Shown: positions 9,202 to 22,015, counted from the stretch's first letter. The stretch: 64,000 nt of DNA from Branchiostoma floridae (GCF_000003815.2 NC_049996.1:14707327-14771326); one strand, 5' to 3'. The notes: generated by a model from the sequence alone, not told the origin. Translations and numbers: made by a program.

Positions 9202-10306
9202 GACCCTCTAGTAGATGTAGACAAGTACGGGACAAGTAACAGATAACAACCCTGCACAGAAATATGCATATGGGACGTTTCCTGACAGTCAAAAGATCAC
9301 AGAGGAACAACGTGGTGTGACATACGCACCCAAGGAATGTGACGTCATGGATTCCGCTGACACAAAGAATGGATGACGTGTCAGGTTACGGACATATGTG
9401 GCCCTTCCCACTGCCCACAATACCTGCGAACAGGAAATCGAAACAGGAGGACATAGAAGTGGGCCATGAGAATTAAGTAGACAAAGTCGGTTTCTCCCTT
9501 TTTATCAAACAGAAGGTGTTACGGGACATTGGAATGTTACTGACACTTGATGGTTATGCTTTAACTAATTTCAAATGGACACCATCAAAGGCTCTACTCT
9601 TTGATCAGCAAGGGTATTTCAACCCATTTAAAACGCAGGAGTCATTTTTTGTTTGTGTATATCATGTATTTTAAGGTCACTTATATCATACGCTACGTCA
9701 ACAGCTGCCTGCAGGCTGATTTGAGCTGCTCATGAATAATGGTTCAAACAGACAAACAATCCAGGTCACCATGGTGATGCTTCACTCAGCAGACTAATAT
9801 AAACTCACTCTAGTTTCAATTATCAGTACGTACGAACGTGTCGCCTGTATCCACAACGTGTCAAAATACTCATTACAATAGATTGTGTTTCTTTCACAAC
9901 ACAGGCCCATTCTATCTATAGCACAAGAGTAACTGATAAAGATACAATATCATATATTTTAGAAAGAATAACTTTTTGCACAGACGGCATACCTAATATT
10001 GTAATAAATACTACTATTTCATATACTAAGTGCAGTTTCGCTTAAATGTATAACGATTGTTTTTTAGATTTTCAAATGAGACGAGTTTGGATGGAAAGAT
10101 TTTTGTTGGTCTTTGTCTTTGTTGGTCTTACATATTACAATTCAGAGCCACATACACATAATTTCAGTCTAAAAACAATGCCTTTTATTCAGAACATTAA
10201 TAACAACTCAAAGGAAGGGTTTAATTGTATAAAACGCATGCCATTAACCTCCTCGGGCTTTTTTATTATTTAAGCCGTATATCTTCACCGTATTGCATAA
10301 TAGTAT

Positions 10307-10353
<47 letters not shown>

Positions 10354-10812
10354 TACCTATATTTCTATCGATCTCAGTTACTTATACCACATGTTGGATT
10401 TATCAACTTTTCTGATCAATCATGCAAACTAGCTTCTGATTCAAGTGATTTATATCTAATTCCGCTGTTTCCATTTATGCCCACGTAGTTGGTAGTTATA
10501 GCAATAGGCAGTAGCAGTGTAGGAAGCTGAAGCCTATCATCTGCTTGGAGTCAATTGAACCCAGGGACCGAGACTGTTAACAACACAAGAAACATTCAAT
10601 AGAAGCAAGCGAAACTGTACTAAGCAAGCTGACTTTTACTTCAGTTTCTTGGGAGTGGGTCTTCTTTAGGTAAATCCACTTAGCACACGATGCTTAAACT
10701 GAGAGCTACGATGAAAGGACTTCTCGGTATTTTATTCGCTTCACGCATTAAAGGGGTCTATTTTTCTCACTTTGGGCAATTCTTGCATAAGGCGCCTAAG
10801 CATTTCAGGATT
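9202..10812. other. Spacer between the LRR-Ig gene and FREP-A
   Basis: Directly after the stop, 9202-9376 keeps a protein-like open stretch in a shifted frame (see findings). The rest is AT-rich with no gene. A TA dinucleotide run lies at 10306-10352. The poly(A) signal of FREP-A (TTTATT on the plus strand) is at 10731-10736, about 77 bases past its stop. Confidence 0.6.
10731..10736 (-). terminator. Poly(A) signal of FREP-A
   Basis: TTTATT on the plus strand is AATAAA on the gene strand, about 77 bases after the FREP-A stop codon. Comparable signals sit after FREP-B (13611-13616), FREP-D (22425-22430), FREP-F (27059-27064) and FREP-G (30070-30075). Confidence 0.6.
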
Positions 10813-13180
10813 TTACTTTGTGAGTCTCATGTTTGCCACCCTGGTGCTGAAGTCGGTGGGACGGACCATCATTTTTGTTTTCTTCAGAGAATACTGATCC
10901 TCATTGTTGAACGGATACCACCGGACGCCGTTACCATTGTAGGCGTTGTTGAGCCCGTCGGTGTCTCGGAAGTACGGACCGTTCAAGTTACTGTAGCTGC
11001 CGTAGTCGTTGTACCACCAACCACCACCGTAAAGTTCCGTCATTGAACCTGTGCTATAATTACTGTCTTGGTCGAACCAACGGGCACTGAACTTTGCACC
11101 GTTGTTGCCTTGTGATGAACTTGACAGATGGAACCCATCCCCGGCCGTCCCACTGTACCCCCCGACACTCAGGATGTAATCAAAACGCGGACCGACTGAG
11201 AAGGTGCCATATCTAGCGTACTTCACATTCCCTACCCAGTCCTCAAGCTCAATATACATCTCGTAATGGTTATGGGCCGTTAGATAGTAGATGTTGTCTA
11301 ACCCCAGCCAGTATTCACCACTAGGGTCCCCAAACCCGTCTCGGTAAGCCCAGATATAGCGGAAAAACTCGAGGGACCCGTCAAACCTCCTCTGTATGAC
11401 CGTCCACCCTCCCCCATCTGTGGTCTGATCACAGTATACAGAGACTGGGTCGTTAAGATGACCTGGTTTGATAGTAAAAACCCCACTAGCTATCGAACCA
11501 AACATCGCCTGAGCAGAATAAATCTGAGAGCAGTCATCAAAATTGGTTGTTCGCCAAAGATCAGCAGGGATGGACGGCTGGTTGTGCGGAAGATGTTGCT
11601 TTTGGCCTCGTTCTACTTTGTTTTTCTCCTGCTCATCCTCTCTTGAAGTCAAAGATTCTGTAGCAAAGAAACGAAAAACATTCTACAGCAGAGCATTAGA
11701 CTGAGACCTAAAATACCAATATCGATTTCCTATCATGTTACACTAAATCGTTAAGTTTGTTTAGCAACAACATGACAACAGGAACTGAAAATATAACTAA
11801 TATGCTACTTGCATATAAGTGTACAAACTTACTCTTTCGACTTATGCATGGTCTTGCCAATGGTTGTAAAATATTATTAGACTTTTCTACAAACGAAGAG
11901 AGGGTGTTAGTTGAACTTCATGTCCGATTTAAAAGTGTTGAATTTTTAGGAAGTTATGATTAATGGGACACAAGACTGAAAATAATGATTTCAAAGCTGG
12001 TAAATTCATGTTTATTTCGTTTAGTCACTGAAAACAGACGATGGATGGTTTCTAATTTTTATCCAGTTGCTTGGGTAACTGCTATCTTGCGTATCTTATT
12101 ACCTGGATGCCGAACCTTTACCGACGTATTAATGACAGAATGACATTCAAAATGTGTATCACATTTTTGTGCGTTTTCAACAGTAAGTTGCTCACTTTGT
12201 TGCTGCTCCTCTATTGAGGACAGGGTTTCTCCAACATCAGCTGCCTCCTCTTCTTCAGGGTCCTGCAGGGTTCCTAAGGGAAATGAACACATGTATTCGT
12301 ATTTGTAGTAATGCCAGCTGCGTATGCGAAATAGAAGTGATGTGCAGTTCATTGTTAGCGATACTGCTTCAGGACCAGTTGTCTAAAGTTCAAAACGTTA
12401 CTAGGCAAACTAACTTTTGTTTGATTCCATTTTCTACTGTTTACTGTGGCAATAGAACATTGGTCTATATTGACTCTACAAATTGTGATACAGTAGTATG
12501 TTAGGCCGTGTTTACACAAGCGTTAGGTAGCGGAGATCCCCTCCTACGGGTCTGTAACTGTCGGGCTGGCCGCTAGAAGCGCGATTTAGTCAGGCTAGAA
12601 ATACATTGCTGTTACTGGTTTAAGCAAGTTACACACGTGCACTATGCCATTCACACGTGTCTCTACCTACCACAATCCACGCCATGCTTCTGTAACATTT
12701 CCAGCAAGTCGCCACAGATCGCCTGAGGAGTTCCGAGTTCACCGTTCTCCAAGTCGTTGACAATGGCTGAAATTTCATGGAAAATGGTCTGTTTTTAAAC
12801 AGGTGTTCGTTTGTTGTGTTGACTTGAATATCATAGACAGATAATAGTAACAAAGATATAGAAGTAAGATAGCAGTTGATATCTGGCCAAATTGCCTGGT
12901 ATCGATGTTGCTTCCTGAAGTTAAAATCTCGGGCCCTCTTCTTGTCTACCGTGTTCCCCAATGACCATGAGGTCTAGGGAGGTTAGGGTTAGGTCTATAT
13001 AGGAAAGAGTCTGTTCCATATGGTACTCTTTGTGTAACATTACAACTCGTACCAACCTGTCTCAACACACTCCTCCCAAACCCTGCACAGTGACAGGGCC
13101 AACTGGTCAGTACGGCCTTCTCCGGTCACTACAGACCACTGCAGAACTGCGGTCACCACGAACACATGGATGAGCGACAT
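10813..13180 (-). CDS. FREP-A: secreted fibrinogen-related protein, complete
   Basis: Four exons on the minus strand: 13180-13057 (leader), 12766-12671, 12273-12196, 11657-10813; 380 aa. All borders are AG/GT and all introns are phase 1. Exon 1 encodes a signal peptide (SLIHVFVVTAVLQWSVV) then RTDQLALSLCRVWEEC. Exon 2 adds a second Cys pair (ICGDLLEMLQKHGVDC). Exon 3 is acidic. Exon 4 is a short linker plus the fibrinogen C-terminal domain (FDDCSQIYSAQAMFGS, VSVYCDQTTDGGGWTVIQ, GEYWLGLDNIY, YSLKKTKMMVRP). Such lectin-like domains bind microbial glycans in innate immunity; that role is inferred from the family. The Ca-site region is present (WFDQDSNYSTG), but the second disulphide pair of the fold is absent. 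Closest relative in the window: FREP-E. Confidence 0.92.
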
Positions 13181-13719
13181 TTTGTAGGCCTGTTGCCTAT
13201 GCGAATAACAACTACAGTACATGTACACCAGATGGTGAAGTTCTCATACAGCTGGTGTATAAATAGTTGATGTGTAGTTTGTCCTGTCATAGAGCATACA
13301 TTTTAGAGTCCCTGACTACATTTTGGAATAACGCTGATTGAATAACGTCATTGCCAATAAGAGGGGTAACTTACATAGCAGTGAAAGGACTTGGATGTTA
13401 ATATTATTCCTTGATGCTAACATACTGGACTTTTCTCCTGTGATTCCAGCAATCTAAGGTACTACAGGCACGTGCTACTGGGGAAGGTATGTGGTTACTG
13501 AAATCTGAGTTCCACTTCGGACAGGCAATCAAAATAAAGAGTCCTGAATTGTGTGTAGGACTGTGACGTACAAGAAACTGTCAACTACAATCAAACTGTA
13601 TTTAGTTGACTTTATTTTCTGTTTCTCCGAGGGTCGGTTCTTTTGAAGTTAAATTTACTTCGCACTTGATGCTAAAACTACTGAGAGCTACAATGGCAGT
13701 ATTTACTCCTTTTCGAGAA

Positions 13720-15820
13720 TTATGTCTGGCACCCTACCCTAGTGCTGAAATTTGTGGGACGGATCATCATTTTGGTCTTCTTCAGAGAATAGTTATTGTT
13801 ATTACTGTAGAACGGATACCAAAAGACGCCCAGACCATCGTTGCTGTTGTAGCGGTCGGGATCTCGGAAGTACGGACCGTTCAGGTTACTGTGGCCGAAC
13901 CCGTTGAACCACCAACCACCGCCGAAATATTCCGCCATTGAAGTCGAGGAGTCAGTGCCTTGGTCGTACCAACGGGTGCTGAACTTCGCACCATTGTTGG
14001 TAAATGATGAACTTGACAATAAGAACCCATCCCCTGCCGTCCCACTGTACCCCCCGACACTCAGGATGTAATCATACATTGGACCGACTGAGAAGGTGGA
14101 GTATCTAGCGTACTTCACATTCCCTACCCAGTCTGAAAGCACAATACACAGCTCGTACGCGTTCTGGTGCGTTATACGGTACATGTTGTCTAAACCTAGT
14201 CAGTACTCGCCACTAGGGTCCCCAAATCCGTCTCGGTAAGCACCGATACGGCGGAAAAACTGGACGGACCCATTATACCTCCTCTGTATGACCGTCCACC
14301 CTCCCCCATCTGTGGTCTGATCACAGTACACAGAAACTGGATCGCTACCATGGCTTGGTTTGATAGAAAACACCCCACTAGCTATAGAACCAGACATTGC
14401 CTGAGCAGAATAAATCTGAGAGCAGTCATCAAAATTGGTTGTTCTCCAGAGGCTGTTTCCGCTGGCCGGATGGTTGTGTGGAAGATGCTGCTTGTAGAAT
14501 CATGGTTCTCCTTTGTTTGTCACAGTCCTTTTCTCCGTCAGGTGAGGTCGTCAAAGACTCTGTAGCAGGGCAAAGAACGATCGAAAAACATTCAGGCACC
14601 TCACAGCTAGTTATATAAGTCTCAGTATAGTTTTCTACCAATGGGACGCTAGGATTAAATCTAAAACTGCAATATCGATTTCTTCTCATGTTGCATATAA
14701 ACTAGAACGGACATGTCGGCAGGAACTGAAGATATTGCTACGTGGTATATCATCAACAATGTATATCAATGTAAAACATATCCGAAATGCCGGACTGTTT
14801 CCCAATTTGATCAAGTTTCTTGAGCAACTGTTACCTTGCACATCTAATTACCTGGATGTCTAATACTCACCAACCTATCAATGACAAAAATGGCATTAGA
14901 ATGTGTACCACACGTCTGTGCGTTTTCAACCGTAAGTGACTCACCTTGCTCCTCATCATTGGTGTGAGGATCTAGTGAGGACAGGGTTCCTCCTACATCA
15001 GCTGTCTCTTCGTCAGGGTCCAGCGAGGTTCCTATGGGGAAAAATGGTCACATGTATTCTTTCTACATGTGTGTTTGGCCATGTTAGGTGAAATAGAAGT
15101 GATGTATAGTTAACTGTGATATATTTCACAGTTCTAAGTAAGTTATACAGTATGCTGGTCATCGATAAAGGTAGTCAAAAGTAATGTGTCTCGGTCTACT
15201 TACCACAATCCACGCCATGCTTCTCTAACATTTGTAGAAAGTCACCACAGATCGCCTGGAGAGTTCCGAGCTCAGCGTGTTCCAAGTCGTTGTTAATGGC
15301 TTGAATGGAGAGATTCAAATGTTGATCAATGCATACTGCATACTAGCCCAGCGATATATCCTATGTCACGTGGGGAATGGAGAGAGTATCATACCAACTA
15401 TCTCGTGTTGATTACAGTTTAAATATAGTTTTTGTGTTATCAACGCACAACGGGGGCTTTGTTTAAAGTGTAGTTGTTGTATATCCATATGCTAAGTAAC
15501 ATGTACCTCTCTGCATGCGTTGGCTTTTGTCTTTTTTAAAGATATTTGTCTCTCGCATGGTACTGAATATCGCAAAGAGAGATTGTAGGAATGAAGACGT
15601 AACTATCATCTGACCTGTACAACGAGCCATCTGGCTATGTGTTATGCATTTTATACCGATTTCATTTAACTTTATAACATCATAACTTGTGCTGACCTGT
15701 CTCAACACACTCCTGCCAAACCCTGCACAGTGACAGGGTCAACTGGTCAGTACGTCCTTCTCCGGTCACTACAGACCACTGTAGAACTGCGGTCACCACC
15801 AACACATGGATGAGTGACAT
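13720..15820 (-). pseudogene. FREP-B: fibrinogen-related gene with two disabling lesions
   Basis: Same four-exon plan: 15820-15697, 15299-15204, 15031-14945, and a fibrinogen exon from about 14563 to 13720. The first three exons are open and have good splice sites. In exon 4 the linker carries extra bases near 14503-14525 relative to FREP-D (a net +7), which shifts the frame. The TGG of the GEYWLG motif is TGA near 14209. Downstream of that the domain is intact in frame (YARYSTFSVGPMYDYILS to FSTRVGCQT). It is very similar to FREP-D throughout, introns included, so decay is recent. A short truncated secreted product from exons 1-3 remains possible. Confidence 0.85.
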
Positions 15821-16893
15821 CTTGTAGCGCTAGTACTGATGCCTATAAGAGGTGTAAGTTCAACAGATGGTTAAGTTCTCAGGCCGATGTATAAAAATAG
15901 TAATGATAAGGTGTGTTGTTGTGATTTAAGAGTCCCTGACTATAAGACAGCATTTAATAATGACTTATTCGTTTACTTTATAGTTACAAAGTATAGAGTA
16001 GATGTACATTTACTAATTACATGTATATCAAAGTTGAACTGTAATTTCCAACACAATAATTGCACTTACCAAAATTTTTTGACTAACTTCAGTCTTTGTC
16101 AAGGAATGGACAATCCACTGCTTCTGTGATGTCATGTTGTACAGATAGAACATGTGTCACAGTGAGCAGTGGATCATGGGTTGTAGAAAGTCTATGGCAC
16201 CCCCCATCTCTGTACATGGGACGGCAACTTGTATCTAAAAATCTATTCTACACCAATGTCGCAAGAACATTTTCAACGCCGCAGTGGTAAATGATAGGAA
16301 TTTTATTGTTACAGCATTTGCGGAAGTTACCTAAAGTTGAACATAGTTACCGTGGGCCATTCTAACACAGCTTCCTGCATTCAATTGTGTTTGGTATGAA
16401 TGTGGTTTACATGTTAATTGACATAGATAGATCCTTGTCATGCAAATTATTATCTAATTTGCGTAATTTATTACAACATTTGGAAAACCCAATGCATCCG
16501 ATTATAGGGCTATTTAAACATGCAATATCTATGATTTAATAAGGAGTTGCGTTCTTCCGAAAGTATACGCACCTTCGTGCAAACTTCTAGGTCATTTGGT
16601 TTTAACACAAGGGTATATCAGCCAAAAATTTACGTTTTTCGTCCCAAAAAAATCGTGAAAATCCCAAGCTAAAACATTTTGGAAGTGGTGTCCTCTTAGC
16701 CTGGCCCGGGAGCCGGATCGTCCTGGAGCCGAATTGCCGTAATGCCATTCTAGAGTGTAGTCAGGGGTTCTAAAATGTGTACTCTATGACAACATGCCCT
16801 ATCATAACTATTTATACACCAGTTGCATGAGAACTTCACCATCTGGTGTACATGTACAGTAGTTGTTATTCGCATAGACGGCAGCCCCACAAG
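15821..16893. other. Spacer at the centre of the FREP inverted duplication
   Basis: Divergent upstream regions of FREP-B (-) and FREP-C (+). No gene is seen. A small imperfect hairpin (ATCCACTGCT paired with AGCAGTGGAT) lies at about 16108-16175. Both flanks carry the shared upstream FREP sequence, including GTACATGTACAG-type motifs just before the leaders. Confidence 0.5.
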
Positions 16894-18729
16894 ATGTCGT
16901 TCATCCACGTGTTCGTGGTGACCGCAGTTCTGCAGTGGTCTGTAGTGACCGGAGAAGGCCGTACTGACCAGTTGACCCTGTCACTGTGCAGGGTTTGGGA
17001 GGAGTGTCTTGAGACAGGTTGGTACGACTTGAATTGTTGCACAAAAAGAGGTAACAATAGTACCATATGGAACAGACTCTTACCGGCACCATCCGTACGA
17101 TTTGGTTTTATGGACAAGATATCAGCTGCTATCTACTTCCTTCCCCTTATTGCTGCTACCTGTCTTTGTGACAATACAACACAACAGACGAAACCTCATC
17201 GAAAATAGGCCCAAAACCAACAAATATGGGCATGTTACCATATGGAGATATGAATCTTACCATATGAGGATTTACGAATATGCAAGAGAAAATGGCTTAG
17301 ATATAGTACAAATATAAGCCTTTGCTTGTTGATAGCAAATAAACTATATTCTTTACTGAAATAGAGACTGGAATAGTTAGGTTATTTCCTTCACTCACTA
17401 TGCAACAATGTGTTAAGACTTAAGTGATTTCTCTATTGTTGGATAGTATAAATGACATGTATTGACCAACGTTAATTTTTTCCATTCCAGCCATTGACAA
17501 CGACTTGGAACACGCTGAGCCCGGGACTTCCCAGGCGATCTGTGGCGACTTTCTGGACATGTTAGAGAAGCATGGCGTGGATTGTGGTAAGTAGAGAGAC
17601 ACGTGTGTGTATTGTCAGCATAGTGCGTAACTTGCTTAAAACGGCAACAGCAATGCACTTCTAGCCTGACTAAATTGAGCTCATAGCGGCCTGCCCGACA
17701 GTTACCGCCTTCTAGGAGGGGTCAATTCATTCCGGCCATCGACAGCTTGTGTAAACGCAGGCTACCATCATTGCATGTTGACCAACAAAAATATACTGCT
17801 GCATCACAACTTGTAGACCAATGTTCTATTGACACACAGTAAACAGTAGAAATAGAATCAAACAAAAGTTAGTTTACCTAGTACGTTTTGAACTTTGGCC
17901 CTGAAGCATGATCGGTAATAAGGAACACTTTAATCTCACAGGGGCGCCTAACATTAGCCTCCATAGAGAGCCTGCTATGGAGGCTAGCCTAACATGGCAT
18001 TACCGCAGATACACAATGTCGTGTTGAAGGAATACACGTGTTTATTTTTCCCCTTAGGCACCCTGCAGGACCCTGAAGAAGAGACAGCTGATGTTGGAGG
18101 AACGCTGCCCTCACTGGAGCCTCATCCCGGTGATGAGGAGTATCAACAAGGTGAGCCATTATAGTTTAAAAAACACACAAACATATTTTCTTTCTCCATT
18201 TAGACATGAAATCACTTCTGTTCCACACTAAATTCCAGCAAACAATTAACAATTTTGACACACGAAATTCAGCAGACATCTTCTTTTCTTTCTTTTTTCT
18301 CAGAAAAGTCTAACAGTCAAAAGTCTAACAGTCAACAGGCTATTCTTTGATAAAGATCATATATAAGTTGAAAGAATAAGGTTTTGACATTTTTATGCAA
18401 AATAGCATATTATACAACCAGTTCCTGTTGTAATGTTGTTGCTTAAGAAACTTAACGAGTGAGTATATAACGTCAGATAAAGGAGATTAACATTGCAATT
18501 TTGTTTCTTTGGTCCTAGCCTAATGCTCTGTTGTAGTAGAAAACTGAACATATGACTTATAACGTATCTGAACGTTTTTCTTCATCCGTGTCTTGCTCCA
18601 GAATCCTTGGCGACTTCACCTGACGGCGAAGAGGAGACGAAGAAAGGAGTACAAGGCTACAAGCAACACCTTCCACTCAGCCGTCCGGCTAGCGCTACAA
18701 GATGTCACTCATCCATGTGTTGGTGGTGA
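16894..18729 (+). CDS. FREP-C: N-terminal FREP exons only, fibrinogen domain lost
   Basis: Exons 16894-17017 (leader, SFIHVFVVTAVLQWSVV), 17491-17586 (DLEHAEPGTSQAICGDFL) and 18058-18150 (acidic) are intact with phase-1 borders. Exon 4 starts at 18602 (SLATSPDGEEETKKG) but after about 90 bases, near 18690, turns abruptly into the upstream sequence of the next gene (GCTAGCGCTACAAG before the FREP-D ATG at 18702). Reading on gives a stop at 18727-18729, so the locus could make a 146-aa secreted protein without any fibrinogen domain. Alternatively its exons 1-3 could splice onto exons of FREP-D, since the phases match. Whether it is a gene or a relic is undecided. Confidence 0.7.
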
Positions 18730-21700
18730 CCGCAGTTCTGCAGTGGTCTATAGTGACCGGAGAAGGACGTACTGACCAGTTGACCCTGTCACTGTGCAGG
18801 GTTTGGGAGGAGTGTGTTGAGATAGGTCAGCACAAGTTATAATCGGCGTATAATGCATAACATATTGTCAGACTTCCACGTGGACTGAATTTTTCAGGTC
18901 AGATATCATGATCAACTACGTCTTCATTCCTAAAATATTTCTGTATGATATTCAATACCATGCGAAAGACAAATATCTTTAAAAAAGACCAAAGCCAACG
19001 CATGCAGAGAGGTACATGTTACTTAGCATATGGATATACAACAACTACCCTTCAAACAAAGCCCCCTTTGGGCGTTGATAACACAAGAACTATATTCAAA
19101 CTGCAATCAACACGAGATAGTTGGTATGATACTCTCTCCATTCCCCACGTGACATAGGATATATCGCTGGGTTAGTATGCAGTATGCATTGATCAACATT
19201 TGAATCTCTCCATTCAAGCCATTAACAACGACTTGGAACACGCTGAGCTCGGAACTCTCCAGGCGATCTGTGGAGACTTTCTGGACATGTTAGAGAAGCA
19301 TGGCGTGGATTGTCGTAGGCGGTCTCACTAAATACCGAAAACAACCGAAAACAACCGAAAACAACCGAAAACAACTTGACATCTACCGAAAACAACCGAA
19401 AACAACCCGTAAAATACGGAAAACAATGAAAACAATTTGATATCTACCGAAACAACTCCATAAATACCGAAAACACCTTAATAAATACCGAAACAACTCA
19501 ATAAATACCGAAAACAACTCGAAACCTCCTAAAACACGCATGAGCAACCGATCAGAACTCCAAAACAGCCGGAAAATGACTCTTAAACAACTACTTATTG
19601 CTATTTTATTTTCATCTACTCGTTACTATCCCTTGCATTATTTTCTCCTTGGCCGAGGGAGAGAATGGGGTGATTCTGGAGGATATTTGCAGCAAAGGGG
19701 AAGTAGACTGTGGAAACACCTTTCTATCACACACTGTTTTATTTTGATCATTTAGTTTAATCCAGAATAATGGGCCTCTGTGGTAATACACGTTTGCGGT
19801 TTGTCCATTTAAACCGATTTGTTGTGATAGCGGAATGCATTAAAATTGAGCAAGAAATGTACTAGATTGTTTTGGTTGCTAGAAGAAAATGTAGTACACA
19901 TGAGGTAAATGCGCAGCAGGCAGATTCAATAATAATTGATAAGCAAACCTATTTTCGAAGCAGTTTTGTCGGGGGATAGTAGTGACTGCGATTTCATGTT
20001 GGGGCCACTACTACACCCCCGCTCCACCGTAACCTCTGCTTGGAGTTACACAATAGATGCCAAGTAGTATAGATATCCATTGATGAGTTTGCGAGTTAAC
20101 CAAGCAGTTCCCGTTTATAACATACAGGATACTTACAGGATCCGTGAATCTGAAATCGAACATTAATATATTCCAAAAGGCAAAGGAGATCGTTGACTCT
20201 ATTATTACTAATATTGTATTAATAACATTGGTCGTCCTAGCCTAACTTCTGTCCAAAATAAAATCAAAATTATTAAATAATAACCCATTGAAATGATTGT
20301 CTGTTGTTTATGGTTGTGTCGAGTTGTTTTCGGTTGTTAAAAGTTGTTTTCGGTTGTTTTCGGTAGTTAAAAGTTGTTTTCGGTTGTTTTCGGTATTTAG
20401 TGAAAGTTGTTTTCGGTTGTTTTCGGTTGTTTTCGGTTGTTTTCGGTTGTTTTCGGTTGTTTTCGGTATTTAGTGAGACCCGTGGTAGGTATATCGAGAC
20501 ACATTACTTTTGAGTACTTTCTTCTATGACCAGCATAGTGTATACTAGTAACTTACTTAGAACTGTAAAATACATCGCAGTTAACTGTACATCACTTCTA
20601 TTTCACCTAACATGGCATCACCCCAAACATAGATGTAGAAAGAATTCATGTGTCCATTTCTTCCCTTAGGAACCCTGCAGGACCCTGAAGAAGAGACAGC
20701 TGATGTTGGAGGAACCCTGTCCTCACTAGAGCATCATCCCAGTGATGATGAGGAGCAACAAGGTGAGCTACTTACAGTTGAAAAAAAACGCACAAACATG
20801 TAGTGCACATTCTAATACCATTTTTGTCATGAATAGGCTGATGACGGTTAGACATCAAATTAAGTACTTAGATATGCAAGATAATAGTTACGCAAGAAAC
20901 TGTATAAAGTTAGGAAACGGTCCGACGTTTCAGATATTTTTACATTGATGTACATTGCTGATGATATTGATATTTTTTACATTGATGTACATTGTTGATG
21001 ATATACCACGTAGCAATATCTTCAGTTCCTGCCGACATGTCCGTTCCAGTTAAAATGTAACATGAGCGGAAATCGATATTGTATTCGGTCTTATTCCTAA
21101 TGCTGCATTTGTAAATAGACTATACTGAGACTTATAGCTAGCTGTAAGGTGTCTGAATGCTTTTCAATCATCCTTTGCCCGGCTACAGAACCTTTGACGA
21201 CCTCACCTGACGGCGAAAAGGACACAAACAAAGGAGAACGATTCTACAAGCAGCATCTTCCACACAACCATCCGGCCAACGCAAACAGCCAATTGGGAAA
21301 AACGAACTTTGCCGACTGCTCTGAGATTTATTCTGCTCAGGCAATGTCTGGTTCTATAGCTAGTGGGGTGTTTTCTATCAAACCAGGTCATAAGAGCGAC
21401 TCAGTCTCTGTATACTGTGATCAGACCACAGATGGGGGAGGGTGGACGGTCATACAGAGGAGGTTTGACGGGTCCCTCGAGTTTTTCCGCCGTATCGGTG
21501 CTTACCGAGACGGGTTTGGGGAACCAAATGGCGAGTACTGGCTGGGGTTAGACAAAATCTACCGTATAACGCACCAGAACACGTACGAGTTGTATATTGT
21601 GCTTTCAGACTGGGTAGGGAATGTGAAATACGCTAGATACTCCACCTTCTCAGTCGGTCCAATGTATGATTACATCCTGAGTGTCGGGGGGTATAGTGGG

Positions 21701-22015
21701 ACGGCCGGGGATGGGTTCTTATTGTCAAGTCCATCGTTTACCAACAATGGTGCGAAGTTCAGCACCGGTTGGTACGACCAAGACACCGACTCCTCAACTT
21801 CAGTGGCGGAATATTTCGGCGGTGGCTGGTGGTTCAACGGTTTCGGCCACAGTAACCTGAACGGTCCGTACTTCCGAGATCCCGACCGCTACAACAGCAA
21901 CGATGGTCTGGGCGTCTTTTGGTATCCGTTCTACAGTAATAACAATAACTATTCTCTGAAGAGGACCAAAATGATGATCCGGCCCACAAACTTCAGCACT
22001 AGGGCAGTAGGGTAG
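18702..22015 (+). CDS. FREP-D: secreted fibrinogen-related protein, complete but with a transposon in intron 2
   Basis: Exons 18702-18825, 19219-19314, 20670-20762 and 21189-22015; 379 aa. The leader is SLIHVLVVTAVLQWSIV. The fibrinogen domain runs from FADCSEIYSAQAMSGS to MIRPTNFSTRAVG, with VSVYCDQTTDGGGWTVIQ and GGGWWFNGFGHSNLNG. It is the inverted duplicate of pseudogene FREP-B. The exon 2 donor reads TGTC/GTAGGC instead of TGTG/GTAAGT because a 1.16-kb element is inserted six bases into the intron and the -1 base has changed; this may weaken splicing and turns the junction Gly codon into Arg. The FREP-C exon 4 relic ends 12 bases upstream of the ATG, so the promoter must lie within FREP-C or be shared with it. 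Confidence 0.85.
19324..20484. mobile_element. Unclassified DNA transposon with repetitive inverted termini, 8-bp target duplication
   Basis: The ends read GGTCTCACTAAATACCG and, at the other side, CGGTATTTAGTGAGACC. Inside each end are many copies of the 10-mer ACCGAAAACA (left, about 19330-19520) or its complement (right, about 20320-20470). The flanks GTCGTAGG and GTGGTAGG look like an 8-bp target-site duplication with one mismatch. No transposase is recognised; a 71-codon open frame at 19540-19755 resembles nothing I know. It is absent from the matching intron of FREP-B, so it inserted after the duplication or was lost from B. Confidence 0.7.

Noticed and set aside
9198-9259. A 62-bp intron that would join the receptor to the downstream open stretch
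   Set aside because: GT and AG exist, but the resulting junction is in the wrong frame and stops at once.
13606-13941. A plus-strand protein over the end of FREP-B
   Set aside because: Antisense shadow of the fibrinogen exon; an equivalent shadow occurs over FREP-A and FREP-D.
19330-19520. Short regular repeats resembling a CRISPR array
   Set aside because: The 10-bp repeats have no unique spacers and form the terminal inverted repeat of a transposon in a eukaryotic intron.
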